Source: Pseudomonadota bacterium (GTDB lineage: Bacteria > Pseudomonadota > Gammaproteobacteria > Burkholderiales > Burkholderiaceae_E). Taken from it: a stretch of 21,604 nucleotides of DNA. The position numbers and the translations under genes were made by a program. The first letter of the stretch is position 1, and the number at the start of each line of letters is the position of its first letter. Positions 14,460 through 21,604 of the stretch are shown piece by piece. The stretch spans positions 1-21,604 of the forward strand of contig JAEWEW010000163.1 in NCBI GenBank assembly GCA_023389175.1, written 5' to 3'. The notes beneath the pieces were generated by a model. That model had not been told where the DNA came from. It did not search any database and was given only the letters and a program-made list of their open reading frames with translations.

Positions 14460-15350
14460 ATGGCCCAGCTCGAAGCGAACGAACTCGCCGAGGCGGTGAT
14501 CGCGCGCATGAAGGAATCGCCGGATCCCCGATTCCGGGAGATCATGACGTCCCTCGTCCGGCACGCCCACGCGTTCGTCCAGGAAGTGCAGCTCACCGGC
14601 GACGAGTGGATGAAGGGCATCGAGTTCCTGACCGCGACCGGCAAGATGTGCGACGAGAAGCGGCAGGAGTTCATCCTCCTGTCGGACACGCTCGGCATCT
14701 CGATGCTGGTGGTGGCGATCGCCCAGGCCAAGGGATTGAAGGCACAGCCGGGGTCCACCGCTGCGTTCGCGCCGACCGAGGCCACGGTGCAGGGACCCTT
14801 CTTCTGGGAGGGGGCGCCGGAGCTGCCGCTCGGCGCGAACCTGCAGGGGGCGGCGCCCGGGGAGCCCGCCTGGTACAGCGGCAAGGTGACCGATCTCGAA
14901 GGCAAGCCGATCGCCGGCTGCCTGATGGAGATCTGGTCGGGCGACGGTGAAGGCATCTACGACATGCAGCGCGGAGAGGAGGCGCAGATGATGCTGCGCG
15001 CGCGGCTGCGCACGGATGCGGACGGCGGCTACCGGTTCTGGTCGATCAAGCCGAGCTTCTACCCGGTGCCGGCCGACGGACCCGCCGGCGACATGCTGCG
15101 CAAGATGGGGCGCCATCCCAACCGGCCCGGACACATCCACATGATGCTGAAGGCGCCGGGCTACCACCCGCTCACCACGCATCTCTTCGCGAAGGACAGC
15201 CCGTACCTGGATTCGGATGCGGTGTTCGGCGTGCGCGACAGCCTGGTCGTGGACTACGAGAAGCATCCGCCGGGCAAGGGACCGGACGGCCGGGTGCTCG
15301 AGGGTCCATGGCATTCCACCCGCTACGACTTCCGGCTCGCGCCGGCCTGA
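14460..15350 (+). CDS. Intradiol ring-cleavage dioxygenase, hydroxyquinol 1,2-dioxygenase type
   Basis: 296-residue non-heme Fe(III) enzyme predicted to cleave hydroxyquinol (benzene-1,2,4-triol) between its adjacent hydroxyls, giving maleylacetate. The N-terminal helical dimerisation domain (about 1-105) is the catechol-dioxygenase type. The catalytic beta-sandwich starts at ATVQGPFFWEGAP (108-120). The four iron ligands are Y167 (GIYDMQ), Y201 (PSFYPVPADGP), H225 and H227 (RPGHIHMML). The substrate-loop pattern and LDSDAVFGVRDSL (250-262) fit hydroxyquinol rather than plain catechol enzymes. The ATG at 14460 has AGGAG 9 nt upstream; the frame is open far upstream but only as a shadow of the receptor gene. 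Maleylacetate reductase at 2477-3550 would take the next step. Chlorocatechol or another catechol remains possible as substrate. Confidence 0.92.
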   Translation: MAQLEANELAEAVIARMKESPDPRFREIMTSLVRHAHAFVQEVQLTGDEWMKGIEFLTATGKMCDEKRQEFILLSDTLGISMLVVAIAQAKGLKAQPGSTAAFAPTEATVQGPFFWEGAPELPLGANLQGAAPGEPAWYSGKVTDLEGKPIAGCLMEIWSGDGEGIYDMQRGEEAQMMLRARLRTDADGGYRFWSIKPSFYPVPADGPAGDMLRKMGRHPNRPGHIHMMLKAPGYHPLTTHLFAKDSPYLDSDAVFGVRDSLVVDYEKHPPGKGPDGRVLEGPWHSTRYDFRLAPA

Positions 15351-15366
15351 TCGGTTCACCGGTCCC

Positions 15367-15373
15367 GAGGGAG
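15367..15373 (+). promoter_or_regulatory. Ribosome binding site supporting a TTG start for the citryl-CoA lyase-like gene
   Basis: GAGGGAG lies 6 nt before TTG at 15380-15382 and between the preceding stop and the conserved (M)KIGK start of the family. The alternative ATG at 15308 would overlap the dioxygenase gene by 43 bp and add 24 non-conserved residues. Confidence 0.7.
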
Positions 15374-15379
15374 CTCCAG

Positions 15380-16195
15380 TTGAAGATCGGCAAGGCCACG
15401 GTCGCACGCTCGGCGATCTGCACCTCGAACGAGCACCACATCGTCGTCCGCGGCAAGGACCTGTGCAACGACCTGATCGGCCACGTCGGCTTCGCCGACT
15501 ACTTCCACTTCCTGCTCACCGGCCGGCGGCCGGATGCCGCGGCCAGCGCGGTGCTGGACGCGACGCTGGTCGCGATCGCCGAGCACGGGCTGGTGCCGAG
15601 CGTGCAGGCCGCCCGGATGACCCTGGCCGCGGCGCCCGACGCGATGCAGGGCGCCGTCGCGGCCGGCATCCTGGGCTGCGGCTCCGTCATCCTCGGCGCG
15701 TCGGAGACCGCCGGGCGGCTCTTCGTGCAGATCGACGAGGCGGCGCGGCAGGGGAACGGCGACGTCGCCGCCGCGGCACGCGCCGCGGTCGCGTCGTTGC
15801 GCGAGCGCCGGCAGGCGGTGCCGGGCTACGGGCATCCGCAGCACAAGGCCCGCGATCCGCGGGTCGCGCGGCTCTTCGAGGTCTCCCGGGCGGCCGGCGG
15901 CGGCCAGCGCTACATCGAGATCGCCGAGGCGGTGGAAGCGGCGATCCCGGACGTCTATAAACGCGAGTTGAAGCTCAACGTCTCCGCCGCCATCCCGGCG
16001 GTGCTGCTCGGCGTCGGCTTTCCGGTCGACGCCCTCAAGGGCGTGCCGATCCTCGCGCGCACCGCCGGGCTGATCGCGCATCTCACGGAGGAGCTCGCCC
16101 AGCCGGCCGGCTTCGCGCTCTCGTACCAGGCGACCACCGGCTACGAGTACACCGGCGACCTGCCGCCGGGTTTCGACCAGCCGGGTCGATCCTGA
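15380..16195 (+). CDS. Citryl-CoA lyase-like protein (citrate synthase fold)
   Basis: 271-residue protein related to the citrate synthase superfamily and closest in pattern to stand-alone citryl-CoA lyases, which split (3S)-citryl-CoA to acetyl-CoA and oxaloacetate. It begins (M)KIGKATVARSA and continues with VRGKDLCNDLIG (23-34) as in that group. EHGLVPS (68-74) corresponds to the first citrate-synthase His region, and GYGHPQHKARDPR (149-161) carries the expected active-site His pair H152/H155. It is much shorter than a true citrate synthase (about 430). The predicted start is TTG. It lies 29 bp after the dioxygenase and 19 bp before a class III CoA-transferase, so the transferase could make the CoA thioester that this enzyme cleaves. 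Acting in the condensation direction or on a citrate or citramalate analogue is equally possible. Confidence 0.88.
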   Translation: MKIGKATVARSAICTSNEHHIVVRGKDLCNDLIGHVGFADYFHFLLTGRRPDAAASAVLDATLVAIAEHGLVPSVQAARMTLAAAPDAMQGAVAAGILGCGSVILGASETAGRLFVQIDEAARQGNGDVAAAARAAVASLRERRQAVPGYGHPQHKARDPRVARLFEVSRAAGGGQRYIEIAEAVEAAIPDVYKRELKLNVSAAIPAVLLGVGFPVDALKGVPILARTAGLIAHLTEELAQPAGFALSYQATTGYEYTGDLPPGFDQPGRS

Positions 16196-16214
16196 GCCTG
16201 CACGGGATGCGCCG

Positions 16215-17375
16215 ATGAGCCGCGTCCTCGAAGGACTGCGCGTCCTGGAGCACGGCACCTTCATCACCGGGCCGGCGGCGGCGATGCTGCTCGCGGACCT
16301 GGGCGCGGACGTGGTGAAGGTGGAGATGCCCGGCACCGGAGATCCGTTCCGCGCGTTCAAGGGCGGGCTCTACAGCCCGCACTTCCAGACCTACAACCGC
16401 AACAAGCGCAGCATCACCCTGGATACGCGGCAGGCGGCCGATCTCGAGCGCTTCGATGCGCTGGTGCGCGATGCCGACGTCTACCTGCAGAACTTCCGGC
16501 CCGGCGTCGCCGAGCGGCTCGGCGCCGGCGAGGCGCGCCTGCGCGAGATGAACCCGCGGCTGGTCTACTGCGCGATCAGCGGCTTCGGCCCGAACGGGCC
16601 GTCCGCGGCACGCCCGAGCTACGACACGGTGGCGCAGGCGGCTGCGGGCTTCCTGGGCCTGCTGGTCAATCCGGAGAACCCGCGGGTGGTCGGGCCGGCG
16701 CTCGCCGACGCGCTCACCGGCTTCTACGCCGCCTACGGCATCCTCGGCGCGCTGTACGAGCGCAACCGCACCGGCCGTGGCCGCACGGTGGAAGTGTCCA
16801 TGCTGGAGGCGATGGTGCACTTCAACCTGGATGCGTTCACGCACCTGTTCTCGGAGAACGAGGTGATGGGACCGTACAGCCGGCCGCGGGTGTCGCAGTC
16901 CTACGTGATGAAGTGCCGCGACGGCAAGTGGATCGCGCTGCACATGTCCTCGCCGGAGAAGTTCTGGCAAGGCCTCGCGCGGGCGGTGGAGCGACCGGAC
17001 ATCTTCGACGACGATCGCTTCCGAACCCGGGAGGCCCGCATCCAGAACCAGGAGGCGATGATCGACCTGCTCGGTCCGCTCTTCCTTGCGCGCGACCGCA
17101 CCGAGTGGTGCGAGCGGCTGCTCGCCGAGGACGTGCCGCATGCGCCGATGTACACCACGGCCGAGGTGCCGGAGGACCCGCAGGCCCGGCACCTGCAGCT
17201 CTTCGTCGAGACCGACCATCCGGCCGGCGGACGGTTTCGCACCGTGCGCCCCCCCGTCTCGTTCGACCACGAGCGCCGGCTCGACGTGACCGCGCCGCCG
17301 CTGCTCGGCCAGCACGACGACGACTTTCGCGACGGCTGGAACAGCGCGTCGCCGCCAGCCAGGGAGACAGAATGA
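16215..17375 (+). CDS. Class III (CaiB/BaiF family) CoA-transferase
   Basis: 386-residue cytosolic enzyme predicted to move CoA from a donor thioester to a carboxylic acid. The N-terminal LEGLRVLEHGTFITGPAAA (5-23) and LADLGADVVKVE (26-37) are diagnostic, as is NRNKRSITLD (61-70). The probable catalytic aspartate is D165 in VGPALADALTGFYAAYGIL, which forms the acyl-glutamyl-type anhydride in the family. Length is typical (about 380-400). The Shine-Dalgarno is weak, suggesting coupling to the lyase gene 19 bp upstream. Its stop overlaps the following receptor start by ATGA. In context it may activate a hydroxy-polycarboxylate for the citryl-CoA lyase-like protein, or 3-oxoadipate or an aromatic acid. 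The specific acid cannot be told from sequence. Confidence 0.94.
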   Translation: MSRVLEGLRVLEHGTFITGPAAAMLLADLGADVVKVEMPGTGDPFRAFKGGLYSPHFQTYNRNKRSITLDTRQAADLERFDALVRDADVYLQNFRPGVAERLGAGEARLREMNPRLVYCAISGFGPNGPSAARPSYDTVAQAAAGFLGLLVNPENPRVVGPALADALTGFYAAYGILGALYERNRTGRGRTVEVSMLEAMVHFNLDAFTHLFSENEVMGPYSRPRVSQSYVMKCRDGKWIALHMSSPEKFWQGLARAVERPDIFDDDRFRTREARIQNQEAMIDLLGPLFLARDRTEWCERLLAEDVPHAPMYTTAEVPEDPQARHLQLFVETDHPAGGRFRTVRPPVSFDHERRLDVTAPPLLGQHDDDFRDGWNSASPPARETE

Positions 17376-18367
17376 CCATCCGACCGCTTCGCCGCCGTTC
17401 GATCGCCGCCGTGCTCGGTGCCCTTGCCGCCGTCTCGCTCGGGTCCGTTTCCTGGAGCGCCGCGGCCCAGGACTTTCCCTCGCGGCCGGTGAAGCTGGTC
17501 GTGCCGTTCGGGCCGGGCACCACGACGGACATCATCTCCCGGGTGGTCGCCGAAGGGCTCGGCAAGTCGCTCGGACAGACGGTCGTGGTCGAGAACCGGT
17601 CGGGCGCCGGCGGCAGCATCGGCACCGACCTGGTGGCGAAGGCACCCGCGGACGGCTATACGCTCGTGATGGGCACTGTCGGCACGCATGCCATCAACAC
17701 CGCGCTCTACCGGCGCCTGCCCTACGACGCGCAGAAGGATTTCGTGCCGATCGCATTCGCCGGCTACACGCCCACGCTGCTGGTCGTGTCGGGCAGCTCG
17801 GGGATCCGTTCGCTCGCGGACCTGGCGGCGCAGGCGGCCAGGCCGGGCGGCATCTCCTTCGCTTCGGCGGGCAACGGCACCTCGGGCCATCTCGCCGGCG
17901 AGCTGCTGAAGTCCAAGCTCGGCGGCGAGGTGGTGCACGTGCCGTACAAGGAAGGCGGGCTCGCCATGTCCGACGTGATGTCCGGCCAGGTGCAGTTCAT
18001 GTTCTACCACCCCGCAGCGGTGATGCCTCATGTGAAATCCGGCAAGCTGCGCGCGCTCGGCGCCTCCGGCCTCTCGCCCAGCTCGGCCGCGCCCGACGTG
18101 CCGCCGATCGCGCAGCAGGGCTACGAGGGCTTCGACCTGGTCGCCTGGTTCATGCTCTACGCGCCGGCGGGAACGCCCGAGCCGGTGACCGCGCGATTGC
18201 GGCAGGCGGCCAGCGAGGCGCTCGCCAGCCCGGAGGTGCGGGGCAAGCTCGGTGCGCAGGGCGTGGAGCTGCGCGACATGAAGCCGGACGAGCTGGCGCG
18301 GTTCGGGGCGGCGGAGATCGCGAAGTGGTCGGACCTGGTGCGCCGCTCGGGAGCCCGGGTGGACTGA
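17372..18367 (+). CDS. Bug/TctC-family periplasmic receptor, coupled to the CoA-transferase
   Basis: 331-residue secreted solute-binding protein with a signal peptide (RPLRRRS, then AAVLGALAAVSLG) cleaved near AAAQ at residues 31-33. The mature part begins FPSRPVKLVVPFGPG (35-49). GPGTTTDIISR replaces the commoner PPGGxxD loop, and the second loop is NRSGAGGSIGTD (75-86), then PADGYT. The ATG overlaps the CoA-transferase stop (ATGA) and has AGGGAG 5 nt upstream, so translation is coupled. The tight link suggests that the bound acid is the CoA-transferase substrate. It is followed after 64 bp by a complete set of Liv-type transporter genes, an unusual pairing of two receptor classes. Confidence 0.95.
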   Translation: MTIRPLRRRSIAAVLGALAAVSLGSVSWSAAAQDFPSRPVKLVVPFGPGTTTDIISRVVAEGLGKSLGQTVVVENRSGAGGSIGTDLVAKAPADGYTLVMGTVGTHAINTALYRRLPYDAQKDFVPIAFAGYTPTLLVVSGSSGIRSLADLAAQAARPGGISFASAGNGTSGHLAGELLKSKLGGEVVHVPYKEGGLAMSDVMSGQVQFMFYHPAAVMPHVKSGKLRALGASGLSPSSAAPDVPPIAQQGYEGFDLVAWFMLYAPAGTPEPVTARLRQAASEALASPEVRGKLGAQGVELRDMKPDELARFGAAEIAKWSDLVRRSGARVD

Positions 18368-18431
18368 CCGGCCGGGCCCCGCGTCGGGCCGTACGCGACG
18401 CGAACAGAACACGATCAACGGGGAGACACAC

Positions 18432-19625
18432 ATGAAGCACGCGAGACGTCACTTTTCGCTCGGGATTGCCTCGACCGCCGCTGCGCTCACGCTTCCGGCC
18501 CGGGGGGCCGACGGGCCAGTCCGCATCGGCAGCACGCTTGCGCTCACCGGACCGCTCTCCGCCACCGCGCTCACCCACAAGCTGGTGGGCGAGATCTACC
18601 TGGAGGGGCTCAACAGCCGCGGCGGCCTGCTCGGCCGCAAGGTGGAGTGGCTGGTCAAGGACGACCAGTCCAAGGCGGACCTCGCGCGCACGCTCTACGA
18701 GCAGCTGGTCACCTCCGACAAGGTGGATCTGCTGATGGGACCCTATGCCACAGGCGCGATCCTCTCCGCGATGGGCGTCGCGCAGCGCTACGGCAAGGTC
18801 CTGGTGCACCACACCTTCGGCATTCCGTCGCTGGCGAAGTACGACATGCAGTTCCCGGCATGGTCGCTCGGGCCGACGCCCGGCACGACCGTGCCCAATA
18901 CGCTCTTCGACGCGCTGGAGACGCTCCCGAAGCCGCCGAAGACGATCGCCATCGTGACCAGCAAGTTCCCGTCGATCCACTTCCTTTCGCTCGGCGGCCG
19001 CGAGATCGCGAAGAAGCGCGGCCTGAAGGAGGTGCTGTTCCTCGAATGGGAGTTCGGCAACCGGGACTTCGGGCCGATCGCCGCGCGGGTCAAGGATGCG
19101 AAGCCGGACCTGGTGTGGATGGGGGACATCGCGCTCGAGGGCAACATGCTGCTGGACGCGATGAAGAAGATCGACTACGTCCCGCCGCTGCACTTCCACC
19201 TCTACCCGGCCCCGGGGCCGATGACCCAGTCGGCCGACGGCAACAACGCGCTGTCGCTCACCATCTTCGAGGAGCATCCGCCCTTCACCGACAACCGGGT
19301 CGCGGCCGACTTCGTGCGGGTGTTCAACGAGCGCGCGAAGAAGGCGAACCTGCCCGACACCCGGGTGGAGGTGCAGGCGGCCGCCTCCTTCTCGGCCTGG
19401 CAGGTGCTCGAGGCGGGCGTGACCGGCGCGAAGAGCCTGGAGGACAAGGCAATCGCCGCGTGGCTCCGGAAGAACCAGGTCGAGACCATCCAGGGCCGGC
19501 TGCGCTTCGACGGTCCCAGCAACTACGGCGACGACCTGATGAAGATCAAGCAGGTCCAGGACGGCGAGTGGGTGGTGGTCTGGCCCAAGGAGTTCGCCAA
19601 GCCCGGGGCCCGGCTGCGGGCCTAG
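18432..19625 (+). CDS. Branched-chain amino acid-type ABC transporter substrate-binding protein (LivK/Peripla_BP_6)
   Basis: 397-residue periplasmic binding protein of the type I fold used by Liv/aromatic-acid ABC importers. The leader MKHARRHFSLGIAS has the RRxFxL pattern of a possible Tat signal, ending near ARGAD at residues 23-26. The mature protein starts VRIGSTLALTGPLSATA (30-46), with the family helix around LEGLNSRGGLLGRKVEWLVKDDQS (57-80) and the second domain from about 145. GGGGAG lies 6 nt upstream of the ATG. It is followed at 31-bp intervals by the two permease genes. Liv-type systems in aromatic clusters often carry aromatic or short-chain acids rather than amino acids, so the ligand is open. 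Confidence 0.94.
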   Translation: MKHARRHFSLGIASTAAALTLPARGADGPVRIGSTLALTGPLSATALTHKLVGEIYLEGLNSRGGLLGRKVEWLVKDDQSKADLARTLYEQLVTSDKVDLLMGPYATGAILSAMGVAQRYGKVLVHHTFGIPSLAKYDMQFPAWSLGPTPGTTVPNTLFDALETLPKPPKTIAIVTSKFPSIHFLSLGGREIAKKRGLKEVLFLEWEFGNRDFGPIAARVKDAKPDLVWMGDIALEGNMLLDAMKKIDYVPPLHFHLYPAPGPMTQSADGNNALSLTIFEEHPPFTDNRVAADFVRVFNERAKKANLPDTRVEVQAAASFSAWQVLEAGVTGAKSLEDKAIAAWLRKNQVETIQGRLRFDGPSNYGDDLMKIKQVQDGEWVVVWPKEFAKPGARLRA

Positions 19626-19656
19626 CGCCGGCCTGCCAGCATCTCGCGGAGCCGCG

Positions 19657-20520
19657 GTGAGCCTGCCGAGCCTGAACCTGCTTCTGCAGTCCGTCCTCTC
19701 CGGGATCTTCATCGGCAGCCTCTATGGCCTCATCGGGCTCGGACTCGGGCTCAGCTGGGGCTTGCTGCGGCAGATCAACCTGGCCCACTTCGGCCTGGTG
19801 TTCCTGGCCGCCTACCTGAGCTACCAGATGGCGAGCGTCGGCGGCATGGATCCGTTCCTGTCGCTGCTCTTCATCGCGCCGGCCTTCTTCCTGGTCGGCG
19901 CGGCGATGCAGTGGGTGCTCGCCCGCTTCGACGTGACGCCGTTCAACTCGCTGCTGGTCACCTTCGGCATCGCGGTCATCATCGAGAGCGGCATCCAGTG
20001 GTTCTGGACGGCCGACTTTCGCCGGCTCGAGTCCCACTACGCCGACATGCGGTTCACCGTCGGCTCGTTGTACGTGCCGGTGCCCGAGTTGATCACGCTG
20101 CTGCTCTCCGCCGGCATCGCGCTGTCGATCTGGGCGGCGATGCGCTATACGCGGCTCGGCCGCGCCATGCGGGCGATGGCCGAGGACGGGCCGATCGCCG
20201 CGGCGTTCGGCATCGACCAGAAGGGCATGTCGCTGCTGCTCGCCGGCACCTGCGCGGCGCTCGCCGCCGTGGCGGGCGTGTGCCTCGCGCTCGGCTTCAC
20301 CCTGTCGCCATCGCAGATCTTCGCCTGGGTGGGCGTGGTGTTCGCCGCCGTCATGCTGGGCGGCCTCGGCAGCGCGCTCGGTCCGCTCATCGCCGGCGTG
20401 GTGATCGGCGTGAGCGAAGCCGTGACCATGGCGGTAGCCTCGCCCTCGTGGGCGCCGATCGTCTCCTTCTCGCTGCTGATCCTGGTGCTGCTGTTCCGGC
20501 CCGGGAAGCTGCGCGGATGA
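19657..20520 (+). CDS. Branched-chain amino acid-type ABC transporter permease (LivH family)
   Basis: 287-residue inner-membrane permease made largely of hydrophobic helices. Recognisable pieces are GLIGLGLGLSWGLLRQINLAH near residues 23-43 and the cytoplasmic coupling loop RAMRAMAEDGPIAAAFGID (168-186), which touches the ATPase. The C-terminal GGLGSALGPLIAGVVIG (about 231-247) is also typical of LivH. The start is GTG with CGGAG 5 nt before it; no ATG nearby fits better. It lies 31 bp after the binding-protein gene and 31 bp before LivM, as in standard liv operons. It would form the heterodimeric channel with the next gene product. Confidence 0.95.
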   Translation: MSLPSLNLLLQSVLSGIFIGSLYGLIGLGLGLSWGLLRQINLAHFGLVFLAAYLSYQMASVGGMDPFLSLLFIAPAFFLVGAAMQWVLARFDVTPFNSLLVTFGIAVIIESGIQWFWTADFRRLESHYADMRFTVGSLYVPVPELITLLLSAGIALSIWAAMRYTRLGRAMRAMAEDGPIAAAFGIDQKGMSLLLAGTCAALAAVAGVCLALGFTLSPSQIFAWVGVVFAAVMLGGLGSALGPLIAGVVIGVSEAVTMAVASPSWAPIVSFSLLILVLLFRPGKLRG

Positions 20521-20551
20521 GGCGGTCGCGAGAGCGACAGGAAGGCCGGCC

Positions 20552-21604
20552 ATGACACGCGCCGCCGGTCCGCGCGCGGGCATGTTCCCCGCGGCCGCGA
20601 TCCTGCTGCCTGCCGGCGCGCTCGCCAGCCTGCCGTGGCTCGGCATGCCGGCCTTCTACGAATCTTTCCTCTACCTCGTCTGTCACTGGATGGTGCTCGC
20701 GCTGTCCTGGAACATCCTGTCCGGCTACTCCGGCTACTTCTCGTTCGGCCACGGCGCCTTCTTCGGCGTCGGGGTCTACACCTCCGCCTGGCTCGCCGCC
20801 AACCTCGAGTGGCCCTTCCTCGCCACGCTGCCGGCAGCGGCGGCGACGGCGGCGCTGCTCGGGGTCGCACTCGGCGCGGTGGTGTTCCGCGTGAAGGCGG
20901 TGCGCGGCGAGCTGTTCGCGCTGCTGACGCTCGCGGTGACCTTCGTGGTGGCCACCATCATCCTCAACACCCCGGTCGACGGCGGCCCGGGAATCTACCT
21001 GCATTCGGTGCCGGTGCCGGCCATCGGACCGACCGCCTCCGGCTCCCTCTACCTGATGTCGCTCGCGGCCGCGACCGCAGCGCTGCTGGTCGCCTGGCAT
21101 GTGAGCCGCAGCCGGCTGGGCACCGGCCTGTTCGCCATCCATGACGACGAGGACGTCGCCGAGGTGATGGGCGTGCCCACCTACCGCTTCAAGCTGGCCG
21201 CCTTCGCCATCTCCTGCGCGCTGGCCGGCGTGGCGGGCGGCATCCAGGCACTCTTCGTCACCTACGTCACCGTGGCGGAGACCTTCAACATCACCGTGCC
21301 GCTCACGGTGGTGCTGATGAGCGTGCTGGGGGGCACCCGGCACTGGGCCGGACCCGCGGTGGGTGCGGTGGTGATCACCTGCCTGCTCTTCTACTTCACC
21401 ACGGGGCTCGACCCGGTGCTCGGCAAGGCGGCCGTCGGCCTGATCCTCGTGGCGGTGATCCTGTTCCTGCCGGCAGGCCTGCTCGGCTCGCTGGTCCGGC
21501 ACAGGCGGAGAGCCGCCCCGGTCGCGGCCCCGGGGAACGACGAACCGGCTGCCGCCGGCCTGCCGGCGGAGCCTGGCGCGGCGGCGCAGCCTGCGGGCGG
21601 GCGG
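20552..21604 (+). CDS. Branched-chain amino acid-type ABC transporter permease (LivM family), cut by window end
   Basis: At least 351 residues, open to the last base with no stop. Several membrane helices are visible. Motifs are LSGYSGYFSFGHGAFFGVG (56-74 region), VRGELFALLTLAVTFVV, and the ATPase-coupling loop AIHDDEDVAEVMGVPTYRFKL near residue 200, close to the LivM standard. The family core ends around LPAGLLGSLVRHRRR; beyond that is an Ala/Pro/Gly-rich tail (from about residue 318) still in frame. That tail may be a linker to a fused LivG ATPase, as occurs in some Burkholderiales, or just a C-terminal extension. AGGAAGG lies 6 nt before the ATG. LivG and LivF are expected downstream of the window. 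Confidence 0.93.
   Translation, partial: MTRAAGPRAGMFPAAAILLPAGALASLPWLGMPAFYESFLYLVCHWMVLALSWNILSGYSGYFSFGHGAFFGVGVYTSAWLAANLEWPFLATLPAAAATAALLGVALGAVVFRVKAVRGELFALLTLAVTFVVATIILNTPVDGGPGIYLHSVPVPAIGPTASGSLYLMSLAAATAALLVAWHVSRSRLGTGLFAIHDDEDVAEVMGVPTYRFKLAAFAISCALAGVAGGIQALFVTYVTVAETFNITVPLTVVLMSVLGGTRHWAGPAVGAVVITCLLFYFTTGLDPVLGKAAVGLILVAVILFLPAGLLGSLVRHRRRAAPVAAPGNDEPAAAGLPAEPGAAAQPAGGR

Noticed and set aside
13878..15407. Minus-strand open frame of 509 codons opposite the receptor and dioxygenase
   Set aside because: No motif and no RBS; the opposite strand encodes an intact intradiol dioxygenase with all four iron ligands.
18375..18390. GGCCC-N6-GGGCC hairpin after the fourth receptor gene as a terminator
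   Set aside because: The stem is only 5 bp with no T-run, and the LivK gene follows in the same direction after 64 bp, so read-through is more likely.

Overview
The window is high-GC DNA from a free-living, heterotrophic Gram-negative bacterium. The most likely source is a betaproteobacterium of the order Burkholderiales (Alcaligenaceae or Comamonadaceae type). The main reason is four separate Bug/TctC-type periplasmic receptors in 21.6 kb, an expansion typical of that group. Tightly packed catabolic operons and genes for aromatic breakdown support it. This assignment is inference; no rRNA or other phylogenetic marker is present. I see no tRNA, rRNA, CRISPR array, insertion sequence or phage gene, and no gene-free stretch longer than 267 bp.

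Layout. (A) 154-4548, plus strand: a beta-hydroxyacid dehydrogenase, an ATZ/TRZ-type amidohydrolase and a maleylacetate reductase joined by ATGA overlaps, then a BKACE (DUF849) beta-keto acid cleavage enzyme 65 bp on. (B) 7833-4609, minus strand: GntR/FCD regulator, Bug receptor, stand-alone Rieske oxygenase. (C) 8101-10678, plus strand, divergent from B: Bug receptor and a carotenoid-oxygenase-family (lignostilbene dioxygenase-like) enzyme. The 267-bp gap between B and C is full of palindromes and probable operators. (D) 12424-10727, minus strand: FAD-dependent aromatic hydroxylase. (E) 12591 to the window end, plus strand, divergent from D: SnoaL/NTF2-like protein, Bug receptor, hydroxyquinol-type intradiol dioxygenase, citryl-CoA lyase-like protein, class III CoA-transferase, Bug receptor, and the LivK, LivH and LivM parts of a branched-chain-type ABC importer. 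LivM is cut by the window edge.

How the genes may work together. The best supported route is a hydroxyquinol (1,2,4-trihydroxybenzene) lower pathway. The flavin hydroxylase and/or Rieske oxygenase would prepare the ring, the intradiol dioxygenase (14460-15350) would open it to maleylacetate, and maleylacetate reductase (2477-3550) would give 3-oxoadipate. The usual 3-oxoadipate CoA-transferase/thiolase pair is absent from the window. The BKACE enzyme next to the reductase could instead convert 3-oxoadipate and acetyl-CoA to succinyl-CoA and acetoacetate in one step. A class III CoA-transferase beside a citryl-CoA lyase-like protein suggests a second branch in which a hydroxy-polycarboxylic acid is activated and cleaved. 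Uptake would use the Bug receptors, whose TctA/TctB membrane partners are not in the window, and the Liv-type ABC system. The original growth substrate cannot be read from the sequence; a lignin- or plant-derived phenolic is plausible because of the carotenoid-oxygenase-family enzyme.
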